A model generated the notes under the pieces. It did not search any database, was not told where the DNA came from, and was given only the letters and a program-made list of their open reading frames with translations. The translations under genes were made by a program, and so were the position numbers. A DNA stretch of 64,000 bases from a virus. The stretch spans positions 1-64,000 of IMG/VR virus record IMGVR_UViG_3300010397_000006. One strand, written 5' to 3'. Of this stretch, positions 39,888-48,707 are shown piece by piece (the first letter of the stretch is position 1; every line of letters starts with the position of its first letter).

Positions 39888-40715
39888 TTACCAGAAATCT
39901 GCCTCCCCCTTCCAGTCACTAGGGTTGGGACTGCCCCACGACATGAGGGGAGAGTTTAGCCATCGACTCTTGAATGTCATGGAGTTGAACTGCAAAGGAA
40001 AGGCGACTTGCTTCTTCTCTGCTGTCGCACCCGTATAATGAGAGCCGCGCGCCTCGGCGTTCATAATAATCTTCAATCCAGAGGAACGCACCTTGAGGCA
40101 GTAATCCGCGTCCTCATACGTCCCCATCCCGTAGGCTACCTCGAAGCCCCCCAGTCTGTTGAACACCTGTCTCTTAGTCATCAGGCAAGCCCCCGTTACA
40201 CCCCAGACCTCCCTTGTGACGCAGGTTTTCGGGTTATCGGGAGACCAGCCGACCAGAGGATGAATAACCTCGCCCCGAATATTCAAGGCAAGCCCTACAT
40301 GCTGGACTTTGCCCGCCGGACGGTTGGGGTGGGTAGACGTGGTGGGGAATGTCAGTTTTGCGCCGACGATGCCGACTTGGGGGTTTTTCAGGGTCTCGAC
40401 CATCTTGTCGATTGCCCCCTCCTGTAGGATGCAGTCGTCGTTCAGGAACAGGATGTAGGGAGCAGAACCCATGCGCGCACCTTCGTTGTTGGCGGCGGCG
40501 TAACCGAGGGGCTTCTGTAACCGCTTGGTTTGTAGACCCTCAAAGAGTTCGGCGTTGGAGATACGCTCCTCGGCGTCCGAGGCGTTGTCAATCAGGAATA
40601 CGTTCACGTTGTCGGGCAGGGCATCTAGGCACTCTCTCAGGAAATCCCAACGCCCGCCAGTGACGATTACTACGTCCACTTGGGGAGAAACACCGTGTTT
40701 TCTTTGTCTACTCAC
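39888..40715 (-). CDS. GT2-family glycosyltransferase
   Basis: 275 residues. VDVVIVTGGRWDFLRECL and FLIDNASD form the nucleotide-binding start; LFLNDDCI (D-D, about residue 92) is the D-x-D-like metal site; TGACLMTKR and YEDADYCLKV (E-D, about 206) complete the GT-A fold. Transfers a sugar from a nucleotide donor. First of five glycosyltransferases in the cluster. Palindrome site 11 is at codons 5-10. Confidence 0.85.
   Translation of the reverse strand: MSRQRKHGVSPQVDVVIVTGGRWDFLRECLDALPDNVNVFLIDNASDAEERISNAELFEGLQTKRLQKPLGYAAANNEGARMGSAPYILFLNDDCILQEGAIDKMVETLKNPQVGIVGAKLTFPTTSTHPNRPAGKVQHVGLALNIRGEVIHPLVGWSPDNPKTCVTREVWGVTGACLMTKRQVFNRLGGFEVAYGMGTYEDADYCLKVRSSGLKIIMNAEARGSHYTGATAEKKQVAFPLQFNSMTFKSRWLNSPLMSWGSPNPSDWKGEADFW
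40688..40700. promoter_or_regulatory. Dispersed palindrome site 11 (intragenic)
   Basis: AAACACCGTGTTT, exact consensus; on the coding (minus) strand read R-K-H-G-V-S, a different frame from sites 4, 9 and 10. Confidence 0.75.
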
Positions 40716-41164
40716 CAGTCCATCTCCTCGACCGTGTTTACAAGGATTTCGTAAAGTTGGTCTGAAATATTGAAGCGTTCCTTGTTTATCTTCAAAGATT
40801 CAACAATGCTCCCGTCGGAGTGACGCAGGCTTGCCGCCTTCCAGTCTGCGACCATCTCAAGCAAATCCAGCAGGGACATTCCGTTGATTCCGTTGTCCCA
40901 GTATTCGGGGTGGTGAGAGTTGTTTTCGTAGTGGTGTTTGAGAGCAACTCCCATCTGCTTCAAGGTTTCTTTGTATTCGTCGCTCCCGTAAGTGAGTTCA
41001 CGAAGTTTCGGGGTGAACTCGTCGTACATAGACTTTTCAGGTTCTTCCAGTTTGCTTTTGTCATGATTTTGAGCGCGACCGGAAAGGTTCCCCATCGCTT
41101 CAAGGATTAGGGATACAACTTTTCCTATATGGGCTAAGGTGTCACCTGTGCTATCGTAAGTCAT
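40712..41164 (-). CDS. DUF5662-like HD-motif protein
   Basis: 150 residues from ATG 41164, chosen for the strong GGGAGGCGAA just upstream and ATGA overlap; ATG 41185 is the alternative. QNHDKSKLEEPE and HHYENNSHHPEYW give the H-D-x-S-K and clustered-His pattern of DUF5662 proteins. Metal-binding is likely, the reaction unknown. Confidence 0.6.
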   Translation of the reverse strand: MTYDSTGDTLAHIGKVVSLILEAMGNLSGRAQNHDKSKLEEPEKSMYDEFTPKLRELTYGSDEYKETLKQMGVALKHHYENNSHHPEYWDNGINGMSLLDLLEMVADWKAASLRHSDGSIVESLKINKERFNISDQLYEILVNTVEEMDW

Positions 41165-41472
41165 TTCGCCTCCCGAATCCCGCAAGCCATCTCGAACAGT
41201 TGAATATAATAATCATCCCAATTTTCAGAAGGAAGTTCGTCATCTCGACAAACCTTGTCTCTCAGGTAATTCCTTATTCCAGTCCCCCATCCATGATGAT
41301 ATGTAGCCCACCATGTCTTAGGGTCTTTCGAGTGGAAACCTTTGGTTGTTTCGATGATTTCATCTGTCAAGATGTTTTTTAATTCTTCGATGGACTTCTT
41401 AACAATCCATTCTGGACAATCTCTTATAAAGTCATCCAGAACTTTAGAAATATCTTCTTCGTAATCAGGCAC
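41161..41472 (-). CDS. Hypothetical acidic protein
   Basis: 103 residues, helical and acidic, with a Trp/His patch (KTWWATYHHGWGTGIRNYL). Overlaps the glycosyltransferase upstream by eight bases. A small phage protein with a similar WxxxxHHxxGxxIRN pattern is common, but no function is known to me. Confidence 0.55.
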   Translation of the reverse strand: MPDYEEDISKVLDDFIRDCPEWIVKKSIEELKNILTDEIIETTKGFHSKDPKTWWATYHHGWGTGIRNYLRDKVCRDDELPSENWDDYYIQLFEMACGIREAK

Positions 41473-42601
41473 TTTTCACCTCTGTTATTTCACGGATTTT
41501 TTCATCTAACTGCTTCGCGGGGACATCCCAAGTTTTACTCTCGATGAAAGCGCGCGCTTTCTGGGATGCAAGATTCCAAATGGGAGTTCCTGCCATCGTT
41601 TCAATGACATTTGCCCCTTCTGTGATTCCGAACATATCGCGCCTTTCATTGCCCCAGACATCGCAAAAAGAATAATCGGGAGCAATCAGAAAGCCCCGCC
41701 CCTCCGCCAGCAGTTCACTGATTGCCCCCGTATCCGTCGCAACCACAGGAAGCCCGCTTGCCATCGCTTCCATGATGGGAAGCCCCAAGCCCTCCGCCTT
41801 TGAAGTCAGCAAGAAGCAGTCTGACATGGCATACAGACTCCAAAGATTCTCTTTTGGCATCCCCCGGTTCATCGTCATGACTTCCTGATTGATCCCCAAC
41901 TTCAAGGCTAAATCCCGTATCTTCCACCCGAAAGGTGAGTCCACGCGCGTAACAAGTATGTGCCTGACCTTCCGTCCCCTCTTTTTCAGTTCGCTTGTGA
42001 CCGAGAGTGCCGCCCACAGGTTCTTCCTTTCTTGGTTGTCTGCCACCGTCAGGATGACAAACTCGTCCTCCTCAATCCCCATCCCCTTCCGCAGTCCAAC
42101 CTTTTCTTCCGCTGTCGGGACGTGCCAGAACTCCGAGTCGATGCCAACTTGCAAGTGGTCTACTTTCTTCAAACCAGCTTCAAGTCCCGCCTGCTTGCCA
42201 AGTTCCGAGATGAAGAACGTCCACGAAAAGTTGAACATCTGCGCCGTCCAAGACATCGTGAGAGGAGGATTTTCCAGAGGAGTGATGGCGATGTAGGGTT
42301 TCTTGTACTGGGCGAACTTCTCGAAGAACATGATTTGCATGGGAATATCCAGAGCGACGATGATGACATCTGGGTTCGTATGAGGCATGACGCACAGGTT
42401 GTGGACGAGGGCGTGGGCGTCGTTGGTATCCTTGCAGGGGATGATGGAGAAAGGGTAATTGTGTTCCTGCCCCAAGTAGGAGAGTCCGACGATGCGGACT
42501 TCGTGACCCATGCGGGCGAGTTCTGTGAACAGGGGGACAGAGATGTAGTAGTAGCCGGAGCCAGAGAAATCGCAGTCTGTTACAACGAGAATTTTAGCCA
42601 T
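41465..42601 (-). CDS. GT4-family glycosyltransferase
   Basis: 378 residues. Start KILVVTDCDFSGSGYYY and the C-terminal donor site SKAEGLGLPIMEAMASGLPVV (read in parts) with the E-x7-E motif (E-G-L-G-L-P-I-M-E) are typical GT-B, family 4 retaining enzymes. Joined to the next upstream gene by an eight-base overlap. Would extend a sugar chain on phage or host surface. Confidence 0.85.
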   Translation of the reverse strand: MAKILVVTDCDFSGSGYYYISVPLFTELARMGHEVRIVGLSYLGQEHNYPFSIIPCKDTNDAHALVHNLCVMPHTNPDVIIVALDIPMQIMFFEKFAQYKKPYIAITPLENPPLTMSWTAQMFNFSWTFFISELGKQAGLEAGLKKVDHLQVGIDSEFWHVPTAEEKVGLRKGMGIEEDEFVILTVADNQERKNLWAALSVTSELKKRGRKVRHILVTRVDSPFGWKIRDLALKLGINQEVMTMNRGMPKENLWSLYAMSDCFLLTSKAEGLGLPIMEAMASGLPVVATDTGAISELLAEGRGFLIAPDYSFCDVWGNERRDMFGITEGANVIETMAGTPIWNLASQKARAFIESKTWDVPAKQLDEKIREITEVKSA

Positions 42602-43637
42602 TCAACACCTTGCTTTCCCATTCGTCCAAGATTCTGTCGAGTGAGAATCTTTCCTTCGCTTTTTCCTGCATCTCAATCTGCCTATCCTTCAAGTAAGGGT
42701 CATTCAAAGTTCCGATGGCGGCTTTCACGAAGTTCTCTATAAAGTCCGGCTCGTATGCCGACCCCTTGATTCGTATTCCAAACTCATTTGTCGTTTCTAT
42801 TGCGCCTGCCTGTGAAGTGATAGGTATTGCCCCTGCTACCTGTGCCTCTGCTACTGCAATACAAAAAAGCTCAGGATATACCGAAGGGTACAACATCACG
42901 TCTGCCTGCAACTGCTGACCAATCAACTTATCGCGCTTAATAGCCCCCATATAGTTCACGTTCGGCAGTCCAGCGAACGGAAGTCTATAGGGGTCGAGGC
43001 AGGACTTCTCGATGTTGGCGTCCCACAATCGCCAGTCGGACGTGAGGACAAGGGAGGCGTCGGGGACATCCCGAACGATTTGCGCCCATGCCGCATGGAG
43101 TTGAAGCGCGCCCCGGTCGGGGATGGAGGTGTAGATGCAGCGCTTGGAAACTTTTTCGACGTGTCCTTCGTAGTCGTCCACGCGGACGGGGAGGTCGATA
43201 GGGATGGTTTCCTCGATGCCGTACATATCCTTGAAGTACTTGGAGTGGAAGGGGGAGATGGTAACGATTTTCTCCACGAACTTTGCGAAGATGCGGAAGT
43301 CGCCAACGGTGTGCTGGTCACAAGAGAGCCAAATCCTCTTGCCCTTCGCCCCGTACATGCGCTCGTTAGGAGACCGAAACACCACAAGGTAATCCCGATT
43401 TTCCAGCGGGTCGAACTCGCTCAAGCCCTTCTGCTTGAAGGGGCTGGCGTCGGCTTCGGAGGGGTCGTTGTAGAGGGTTACATCGTACCCCCGCTTCTCG
43501 AAGCCTTCGCAGAGCGTCAGGAGGGCGAGTTCTGCCCCGCCGACACCGAGGCGACCATCGTGACCGAAGATACTTTTGTAAGTCACATTTAAGGGGCTTC
43601 CATCATTAACTAACCAGTGCATCACTTTCTTTTTCAT
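42594..43637 (-). CDS. GT-B glycosyltransferase (GT4-like)
   Basis: 347 residues from ATG 43637 (TAATG overlap); a longer frame to 43682 overlaps a real gene. RLGVGGAELALLTLCEGF is the usual N-terminal Gly-Gly-A-E motif; ELFCIAVAEAQVAGAIPIT gives the E-x-F-x-x-x-x-x-E donor site. Partner of the neighbouring transferases. Confidence 0.8.
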   Translation of the reverse strand: MKKKVMHWLVNDGSPLNVTYKSIFGHDGRLGVGGAELALLTLCEGFEKRGYDVTLYNDPSEADASPFKQKGLSEFDPLENRDYLVVFRSPNERMYGAKGKRIWLSCDQHTVGDFRIFAKFVEKIVTISPFHSKYFKDMYGIEETIPIDLPVRVDDYEGHVEKVSKRCIYTSIPDRGALQLHAAWAQIVRDVPDASLVLTSDWRLWDANIEKSCLDPYRLPFAGLPNVNYMGAIKRDKLIGQQLQADVMLYPSVYPELFCIAVAEAQVAGAIPITSQAGAIETTNEFGIRIKGSAYEPDFIENFVKAAIGTLNDPYLKDRQIEMQEKAKERFSLDRILDEWESKVLNG

Positions 43638-44551
43638 TATGCCTCGTAGTCCGCTGTAATAGCGTAGAAGTAGTCTTGCCATTCTGTTCTATCTTCAACT
43701 TCGATATGATGTGATGGGCAAAGACTAATTAGATTGTATGGTTGACAGTTATTTTTATCCCTGTTGATATGATGAACATGAAGTTTTTCGTCTTGTCCAA
43801 TATCGTTGTAGTTACAGTTCGGATACTGACAATTTCTGTTATCCCTGTTTCTTATTTGTTCCTTCAATGTTTTGTTGAACTCTTTGGGATACTTTGAGCG
43901 AATTCCACCCCGCCAACGAGGATTCTTTTCGCCAGTGAGTTTATTACAATCTGGACAGCCGTGACCATTTGAAATATTTACCCAATTCATTTTGAATGTT
44001 CTGTTGCAGTTCAAGCACTTCCAATCTAGTTTCTGGTAGCAATTTACATACTGCGTTGAGATAAGTTGAATTGGGATGTTGGAAATTCTGCGACTAATTT
44101 CCTCTGGTGTTAATTGCTCTTTGCGAGAACACCTAGAACAACCATGTCTTGAAAGTTCCTTCATAGTTGAAAGAAATTCGCGTCCGCATTTTTCGCAACG
44201 AAACGCTAGTTCGCTGTTTATGTTTACGTAACTTCCTGAAATATAAGAAAATCCTTTCTTTTCTATTATGTATAAATATCTCTGAAAGTTGTATTCTATT
44301 TTGTTAGGAGGGGATATTCTTCGCCGTCTCGACTTGACGTTTTCGTTATTGCAAAATTTGCATCCCTTTATTTTTGATAAGTTATGCCAACTACACCAGA
44401 ATAATTCGTTGTGAGTTAAGCATTTCCATAACAGATTTTCATGCGCGCTTATATATTCTCTTGAAACAAGAATATAATGCTTGTCTTTTGTTAGTTCATC
44501 TATTTCTTCAATAGAGTATTTCTTTCTTCTGACAAAAATAGCGTTTAGCAC
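43637..44551 (-). CDS. HNH endonuclease with zinc-ribbon repeats
   Basis: 304 residues. Four CxxC-type ribbons (CKFC, CEKCG, CSRC, CLNC/CPDC) bind DNA-recognition zincs; the HNH core lies near the C-terminus (CQYPNC, VHHINRDKNNC, LCPSHH). Inserted between the methyltransferase and glycosyltransferase genes, AT-richer than them. Probably a free-standing homing nuclease in the same direction as the operon. Confidence 0.8.
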   Translation of the reverse strand: MLNAIFVRRKKYSIEEIDELTKDKHYILVSREYISAHENLLWKCLTHNELFWCSWHNLSKIKGCKFCNNENVKSRRRRISPPNKIEYNFQRYLYIIEKKGFSYISGSYVNINSELAFRCEKCGREFLSTMKELSRHGCSRCSRKEQLTPEEISRRISNIPIQLISTQYVNCYQKLDWKCLNCNRTFKMNWVNISNGHGCPDCNKLTGEKNPRWRGGIRSKYPKEFNKTLKEQIRNRDNRNCQYPNCNYNDIGQDEKLHVHHINRDKNNCQPYNLISLCPSHHIEVEDRTEWQDYFYAITADYEA

Positions 44552-44553
44552 AA

Positions 44554-45162
44554 TTACCTCTTTTTTTCGGCAAAAAACCAGTATTCATGAGGCGTAACAA
44601 CTTCGGGCGTGTTTGGGTTACGAGGTAATGAATCAACTTCGTTCCATACTACATTCCATCCGGCATTGTCAAATAGATTCAACCATTGGTCGGGATACAA
44701 TATGTAATAGTGATTGGGCGAGCCTCTAGTGCCGTACCATTCGGGGGTAGGCACAACGACACCGAGCCACTGTTTCGAGACTCGATACCATTCCATCAGA
44801 GTCAGCAGGGGGAAGGGACTGTGTTCGAGCGAATGTCTGCTGAACAAAAGGTCGTAGCTTTCATCCTCGTATTCCAAGAACGACAAGTCCATCTTCTTTA
44901 CATTCCTGCCCGTGTCTTTGGCGAACAGGTAGTCGTCGCCAAGCGTGATACCTTCATACTTGACGCCCCACTCCTCGAAGAAGCCCTGAGCGAATCCTTC
45001 CCCACATCCGAGGTCAAGGCAGGAATGGCATCCTGTCAGGCGGGACATCCAGTGGCAGATGACCTTGTACGTGAGGGCGGAGTGTCCGGGGTCTTCGGGC
45101 TGACGATAGATACTGCCCGCCAGTTTGGTTAGATACCTGTCGTGGTTAGTCCAGTCGCGCAT
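44554..45162 (-). CDS. SAM-dependent methyltransferase
   Basis: 202 residues. CLDLGCGEGFAQGFF is motif I; DLLFSRHSLEHSPFP is the motif IV region of class I methyltransferases acting on small molecules. In this cluster a sugar or sugar-nucleotide substrate is likely. Overlaps the rfbH-type gene by 17 bases. Confidence 0.75.
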   Translation of the reverse strand: MRDWTNHDRYLTKLAGSIYRQPEDPGHSALTYKVICHWMSRLTGCHSCLDLGCGEGFAQGFFEEWGVKYEGITLGDDYLFAKDTGRNVKKMDLSFLEYEDESYDLLFSRHSLEHSPFPLLTLMEWYRVSKQWLGVVVPTPEWYGTRGSPNHYYILYPDQWLNLFDNAGWNVVWNEVDSLPRNPNTPEVVTPHEYWFFAEKKR

Positions 45163-46471
45163 ATTGACCTATAAACTCTCTGATTGTCGCAATCATATAA
45201 TCCATCCTCGGTTCGTCAATCTGCGGACTTACGCCTATCCAGAATGTTCCATTCGAGATTAGGTCACTATTCAGGAGCGTCCCGAAAACCTTGTGGGGAA
45301 TGTGGTGGAAAGCGGGCTGGTGTAGGAGATTGCCCCCGAACAGCATCCGTGTCCCAATCTGGTGATTTTCCAGATATTGCGTTATCTCGCGCCGCGTGAA
45401 TGGCGCAGTAGTCTTGACTGTCAAGTGGAACCCGAACCAAGAGGGGTCGGCGTTGGGGAGGGCTTCGGGCAAGATGAAGAACTTGTGGTATTCGTCAAGG
45501 GCTTCCCGCAGTCGTTTCCAGTTCAGTTTCCGTTGTTCTTCAAACTGCTTGAGTTTCCCCAACTGGGCTACGCCAATGGCGGACTGCAAATCGGTAATCT
45601 GCAAGTTGTAACCAAGTCTACCGAAGATATATTTATGGTCGTATTCAATGTCTTTCCCGATACAGTAGTCGAAGCGTTTGCCGCAGGTGTTGTTCTGCCC
45701 AGGCAGACACCAGCAGTCGCGCCCCCACGCGTGTAAACTATCCAGAACCTTCTTGATGAGTCCGTCATTCGTGAAGACCGCTCCTCCCTGCCCTGCGTTG
45801 ATGTGATGGGCGGGGAAGAACGAAGTGAAACTCATTGTCCCCTGCGTCCCAACCAACTGCCCGTTGTAGCGGGAGCCAAGTGCATCGGCGCAATCCTCGA
45901 TTAACCACAGTCCATACTCATTGCAGATGTCTCGGATGGTGTCGATGTCGAACGGGGAGCCGAGGGTGTGGGCAAGGATAATGCCTTTGGTCTTTCCTTC
46001 CACTACTGCCTGTTCGATTAGATCTGTGTCGGGCGTCAGGGTCTTGGGGTCTAAGTCCACGAAGACGGGAGTTATTCTGTTTTGGACGAGGGTGGAAACG
46101 GTGGTCGGGAAACCAACGGCGGCAGTGATGAACTCATCCCCCGGCTTCACCCGCCTGTCCCCGAACTCCCTCTGTGTGGTCGCTGTGACCGCGAGGAGAG
46201 ATGCACTTGACCCCGAATTGACAAGGGTACAGAAGCGTATGTTCAAAAATTCTCTAAGTCCTCTGGAAAACTTCTTCGAGTACTCCCCCTCCGTCACCCA
46301 CCCCGAAAGGACTGCTTCGATGACGTTGTTCACTTCCTCCGCCCCAAGCGTGGAGCCGGAGGCGGGGATGAAGGTTTCGCCGGGGATAAAGGTGGTGTTT
46401 AGTCTTTTTTTGCTACTCAACGTAGCGAGAGCTAGTATCTGCTCTTTTAGTTCTTCTCTGCCATCAGTCAT
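45146..46471 (-). CDS. rfbH: RfbH-type CDP-4-keto-6-deoxyglucose 3-dehydratase (E1)
   Basis: 441 residues, the DegT/DnrJ/EryC1/StrS fold. The usual PLP lysine is replaced by His in FFPAHHINAGQGG (about 222-223), diagnostic of PMP-dependent sugar dehydratases. CWCLPGQNNTCGKRF (Cys about 253, 255, 263) plus Cys in IEDCADA matches the iron-sulfur ligand pattern of E1. The enzyme removes the C3 hydroxyl on the way to 3,6-dideoxyhexoses, working with a flavo-iron-sulfur reductase (RfbI), which is not in the window. Its presence in a phage virion module is unusual. Confidence 0.85.
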   Translation of the reverse strand: MTDGREELKEQILALATLSSKKRLNTTFIPGETFIPASGSTLGAEEVNNVIEAVLSGWVTEGEYSKKFSRGLREFLNIRFCTLVNSGSSASLLAVTATTQREFGDRRVKPGDEFITAAVGFPTTVSTLVQNRITPVFVDLDPKTLTPDTDLIEQAVVEGKTKGIILAHTLGSPFDIDTIRDICNEYGLWLIEDCADALGSRYNGQLVGTQGTMSFTSFFPAHHINAGQGGAVFTNDGLIKKVLDSLHAWGRDCWCLPGQNNTCGKRFDYCIGKDIEYDHKYIFGRLGYNLQITDLQSAIGVAQLGKLKQFEEQRKLNWKRLREALDEYHKFFILPEALPNADPSWFGFHLTVKTTAPFTRREITQYLENHQIGTRMLFGGNLLHQPAFHHIPHKVFGTLLNSDLISNGTFWIGVSPQIDEPRMDYMIATIREFIGQYARLD

Positions 46472-46907
46472 CTTCTCCTAGTGTTGTCAGTAGCGCCGCG
46501 CGGCAAATGGCGAGAGGTAAAGGACATATACCTGAATATTTCCCGCTACCGTACTTTGTTCCAAAGTCGTCCCATACAAACGAGAACATTACATAAGAAC
46601 CAGTTGCTTTATTGAAATCGGTACGCGGGGGTTGGTAGTCAAATTGAACTCTCCAAAAATGGGGCATACTTGCGAGTTTTTCAACTACTTCCCACGCGGC
46701 GGAAATGTCAACAGATGGATTGAATTTTTTGCAAGCAGGATGATTATTTGTTTCTTCTTGTTCAAACAATCCCCATCCCGTGTCTTCGTAACTTGGCTTA
46801 CTCAACCAATAGGCTTCTGGGTCAGAAGACCACCCCATCACCTTCTCGGCAACCAAAGCGTCTGTATGTACGCCTTCTTCTAGGTTAAGGATTTCGTCTC
46901 TTGTCAT
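46464..46907 (-). CDS. Phage ABA-sandwich domain protein
   Basis: 147 residues. VAEKVMGW and the middle PSVDISAAWEVVEKL, then a C-terminal PLAICRAALLTTLG helix, match the Phage_ABA_S-type small proteins. These lack a known function. Overlaps the neighbours on both sides. Confidence 0.65.
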   Translation of the reverse strand: MTRDEILNLEEGVHTDALVAEKVMGWSSDPEAYWLSKPSYEDTGWGLFEQEETNNHPACKKFNPSVDISAAWEVVEKLASMPHFWRVQFDYQPPRTDFNKATGSYVMFSFVWDDFGTKYGSGKYSGICPLPLAICRAALLTTLGEDD

Positions 46908-47778
46908 TCTTTACTCCGAGGTACTTTTCAAGTCCTTTGTCCAGTGACGGTACAGTAAGTGCCACTGCTTCCAAGTTCTTGCAATCCAGACAGCCGTTCT
47001 TGGGGCGGTTCGCCAACTGGTGCATGTCCTCGGTTTTCACGCCCACGATTAACTCATGAGGTTTCTTGCAACCGAGTTTGTAGGCAATGCTTACCGCCCA
47101 CTCGTACTTACTGACACACTTGTTTCCGGCAACGTGGAAGATTTCGCCACCGTAGCGGTTGGCGAGGTGGACGGAGACTCTGGCGAGGTCGTTAGACCAG
47201 ACGGGATTCATGGTCTGGTCACTTGGAACACATATCTTTCTATTCTCTTTTACAGCCCGCCGCACCTGATCTACGAAGTTCTTGGGACTGCCTTCTTTCC
47301 CGAACACCCCAACGGTACGGATAATCAGGTATTGGAGGTTTTCCTTTTTCAAGATTTCCCGTTCGATCATTTCCTTCTGCCTGCCGTACCTGTTAACGGG
47401 AAAGGTTTCGTCGCGCGGCTTGTAGGGGACTTGACTTGTCCCCTCGAACACGTAGGAACTTGAGAAGAAGATGACCTGGGCATCATACAAAGCTGATTCT
47501 GAAATCAGTCTGGAAATCCCAAACAGGTTTACTTTGTCGGTAACATCCTTCTCGCACTCGTCCACGTTGGGGTTGGCGCAGGCGATGAAAACTCTTTTGG
47601 GTTTGTGTTCGGTAAAGAATTTCTCGACGTTCTCTTTGTTGGTAATGTCAAGCCACTCGTAACAGCGACCTTCGATGAGATTGTCTTTGGCGTTGTGGAA
47701 CGTCCCTACCGCGTCCGAGAGGTAACGCATGAGGGCGGAGCCAACGAGTCCATTCGCGCCAAAGACGACGGTGTTCAC
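46885..47778 (-). CDS. RmlD-like NAD(P)-dependent sugar-nucleotide reductase
   Basis: 297 residues. Rossmann start VVFGANGLVGSAL (G-x-x-G-x-x-G) and catalytic YGRQK (Y-x-x-x-K) with FSSSYVF (Ser) identify an extended SDR of the dTDP-4-dehydrorhamnose reductase type. Would reduce a 4-keto sugar nucleotide in the same pathway as the RfbH-type enzyme. Confidence 0.8.
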   Translation of the reverse strand: MNTVVFGANGLVGSALMRYLSDAVGTFHNAKDNLIEGRCYEWLDITNKENVEKFFTEHKPKRVFIACANPNVDECEKDVTDKVNLFGISRLISESALYDAQVIFFSSSYVFEGTSQVPYKPRDETFPVNRYGRQKEMIEREILKKENLQYLIIRTVGVFGKEGSPKNFVDQVRRAVKENRKICVPSDQTMNPVWSNDLARVSVHLANRYGGEIFHVAGNKCVSKYEWAVSIAYKLGCKKPHELIVGVKTEDMHQLANRPKNGCLDCKNLEAVALTVPSLDKGLEKYLGVKNDKRRNP

Positions 47779-47987
47779 TTCTTCTTCCTCTTACCTAAAT
47801 GTTGTTGACGATACTTGGCAGGGGGAATATCCGCTTTAGCTGGCAACCAGACGGGGTTGACGATGTGGCGGCAGGATTTATGTGTAGCACCCACAACGCG
47901 CTTCTTGTCTCTGTTTTCGATGTAGTGCGAAGAAGGTTTTGGAAACATTGCCTTCAATTCGCTGAGGGGCATTTTGTATTCGTTCAT
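47775..47987 (-). CDS. Small basic hypothetical protein
   Basis: 70 residues from ATG 47987 (ATGA overlap); a longer frame exists upstream. Lys/Pro-rich, ends QQHLGKRKKK. Function unknown. Confidence 0.5.
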   Translation of the reverse strand: MNEYKMPLSELKAMFPKPSSHYIENRDKKRVVGATHKSCRHIVNPVWLPAKADIPPAKYRQQHLGKRKKK

Positions 47988-48301
47988 TCCGTTGAACCAT
48001 CCGCGTGGTGTCCAGTTTCCACCAGAGAAGCACAGCAAACAATTCTTCCCATGTTAGTAGATTGGAACTTTCGATACGCTTCAAAGTTGTATACATTCGC
48101 AATACCGCCACAGGTGCATACAAGGGTCGCCCCGTAGTAGAAGTTTTGGCGGTAGACAAAGTGGTTATACGTATCGAGTGTCCGAAATCGGTCATGCTCA
48201 GACGGTATCCAGATTTGCTCCTCGCGCTCAATGGTTGCACCGTTGAGGTTAGCGCGCTTGGCTCTGCCGTAGACCTTAATTACTCTGGGAGATGCGCTCA
48301 T
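47984..48301 (-). CDS. Hypothetical protein with Cys pair
   Basis: 105 residues, with VCTCGGIANVYNFE and VCCASLVETGHH, a possible zinc site. ATGA overlaps at both ends. It appears to be a small conserved phage protein. Function unknown. Confidence 0.55.
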   Translation of the reverse strand: MSASPRVIKVYGRAKRANLNGATIEREEQIWIPSEHDRFRTLDTYNHFVYRQNFYYGATLVCTCGGIANVYNFEAYRKFQSTNMGRIVCCASLVETGHHADGSTE

Positions 48302-48492
48302 TTGATTACCACCTCCGCATAGATTTCCTTGACCTCGACCATCTCGTCGGTGTCCTTGAGGGGAACGTCCTCGCGCAGGGGCATCTTGTCCGATATGACG
48401 ATGAAATGCTTCAAGGTGTGGAAATTGGAGAAGTGCTTGAGAGCAGTGACTTCAAACGCTCGTCTAATAGGCTTCTTGGTGTTCATAGTCAT
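48298..48492 (-). CDS. Small hypothetical protein
   Basis: 64 residues, ribosome site GAGGAACT. Helical first half with several His, acidic end. Function unknown. Confidence 0.5.
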   Translation of the reverse strand: MTMNTKKPIRRAFEVTALKHFSNFHTLKHFIVISDKMPLREDVPLKDTDEMVEVKEIYAEVVIK

Positions 48493-48706
48493 AGTTCCTC
48501 TTTTCTATTTTCCCGTATGTCTTGAACTGTGAGCAGTGATCGGATGTCTTGCACATGCCTGTCTCGAAGGTCTTAGTCGAACCAAAGGTGTTCTTGTAGA
48601 CATGCTCGCGCAGGGCGTGACCGCAGACGCAGGACAAGTCCAGCATTTTCTTCTTGTCCTGTTCGTTCTCGATAATTACAAACTTTCCACTTTGTCTTAC
48701 TTTCAT
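48464..48706 (-). CDS. Small zinc-binding protein (CxCGH type)
   Basis: 80 residues from ATG 48706, placed just after the upstream stop; a longer frame to 48739 overlaps the transferase gene. CVCGHALREHV followed by a later MCKTSDHC gives the C-x-C-G-H...C...C pattern seen in many small phage proteins. Confidence 0.6.
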   Translation of the reverse strand: MKVRQSGKFVIIENEQDKKKMLDLSCVCGHALREHVYKNTFGSTKTFETGMCKTSDHCSQFKTYGKIEKRNYDYEHQEAY

Positions 48707-48707
48707 A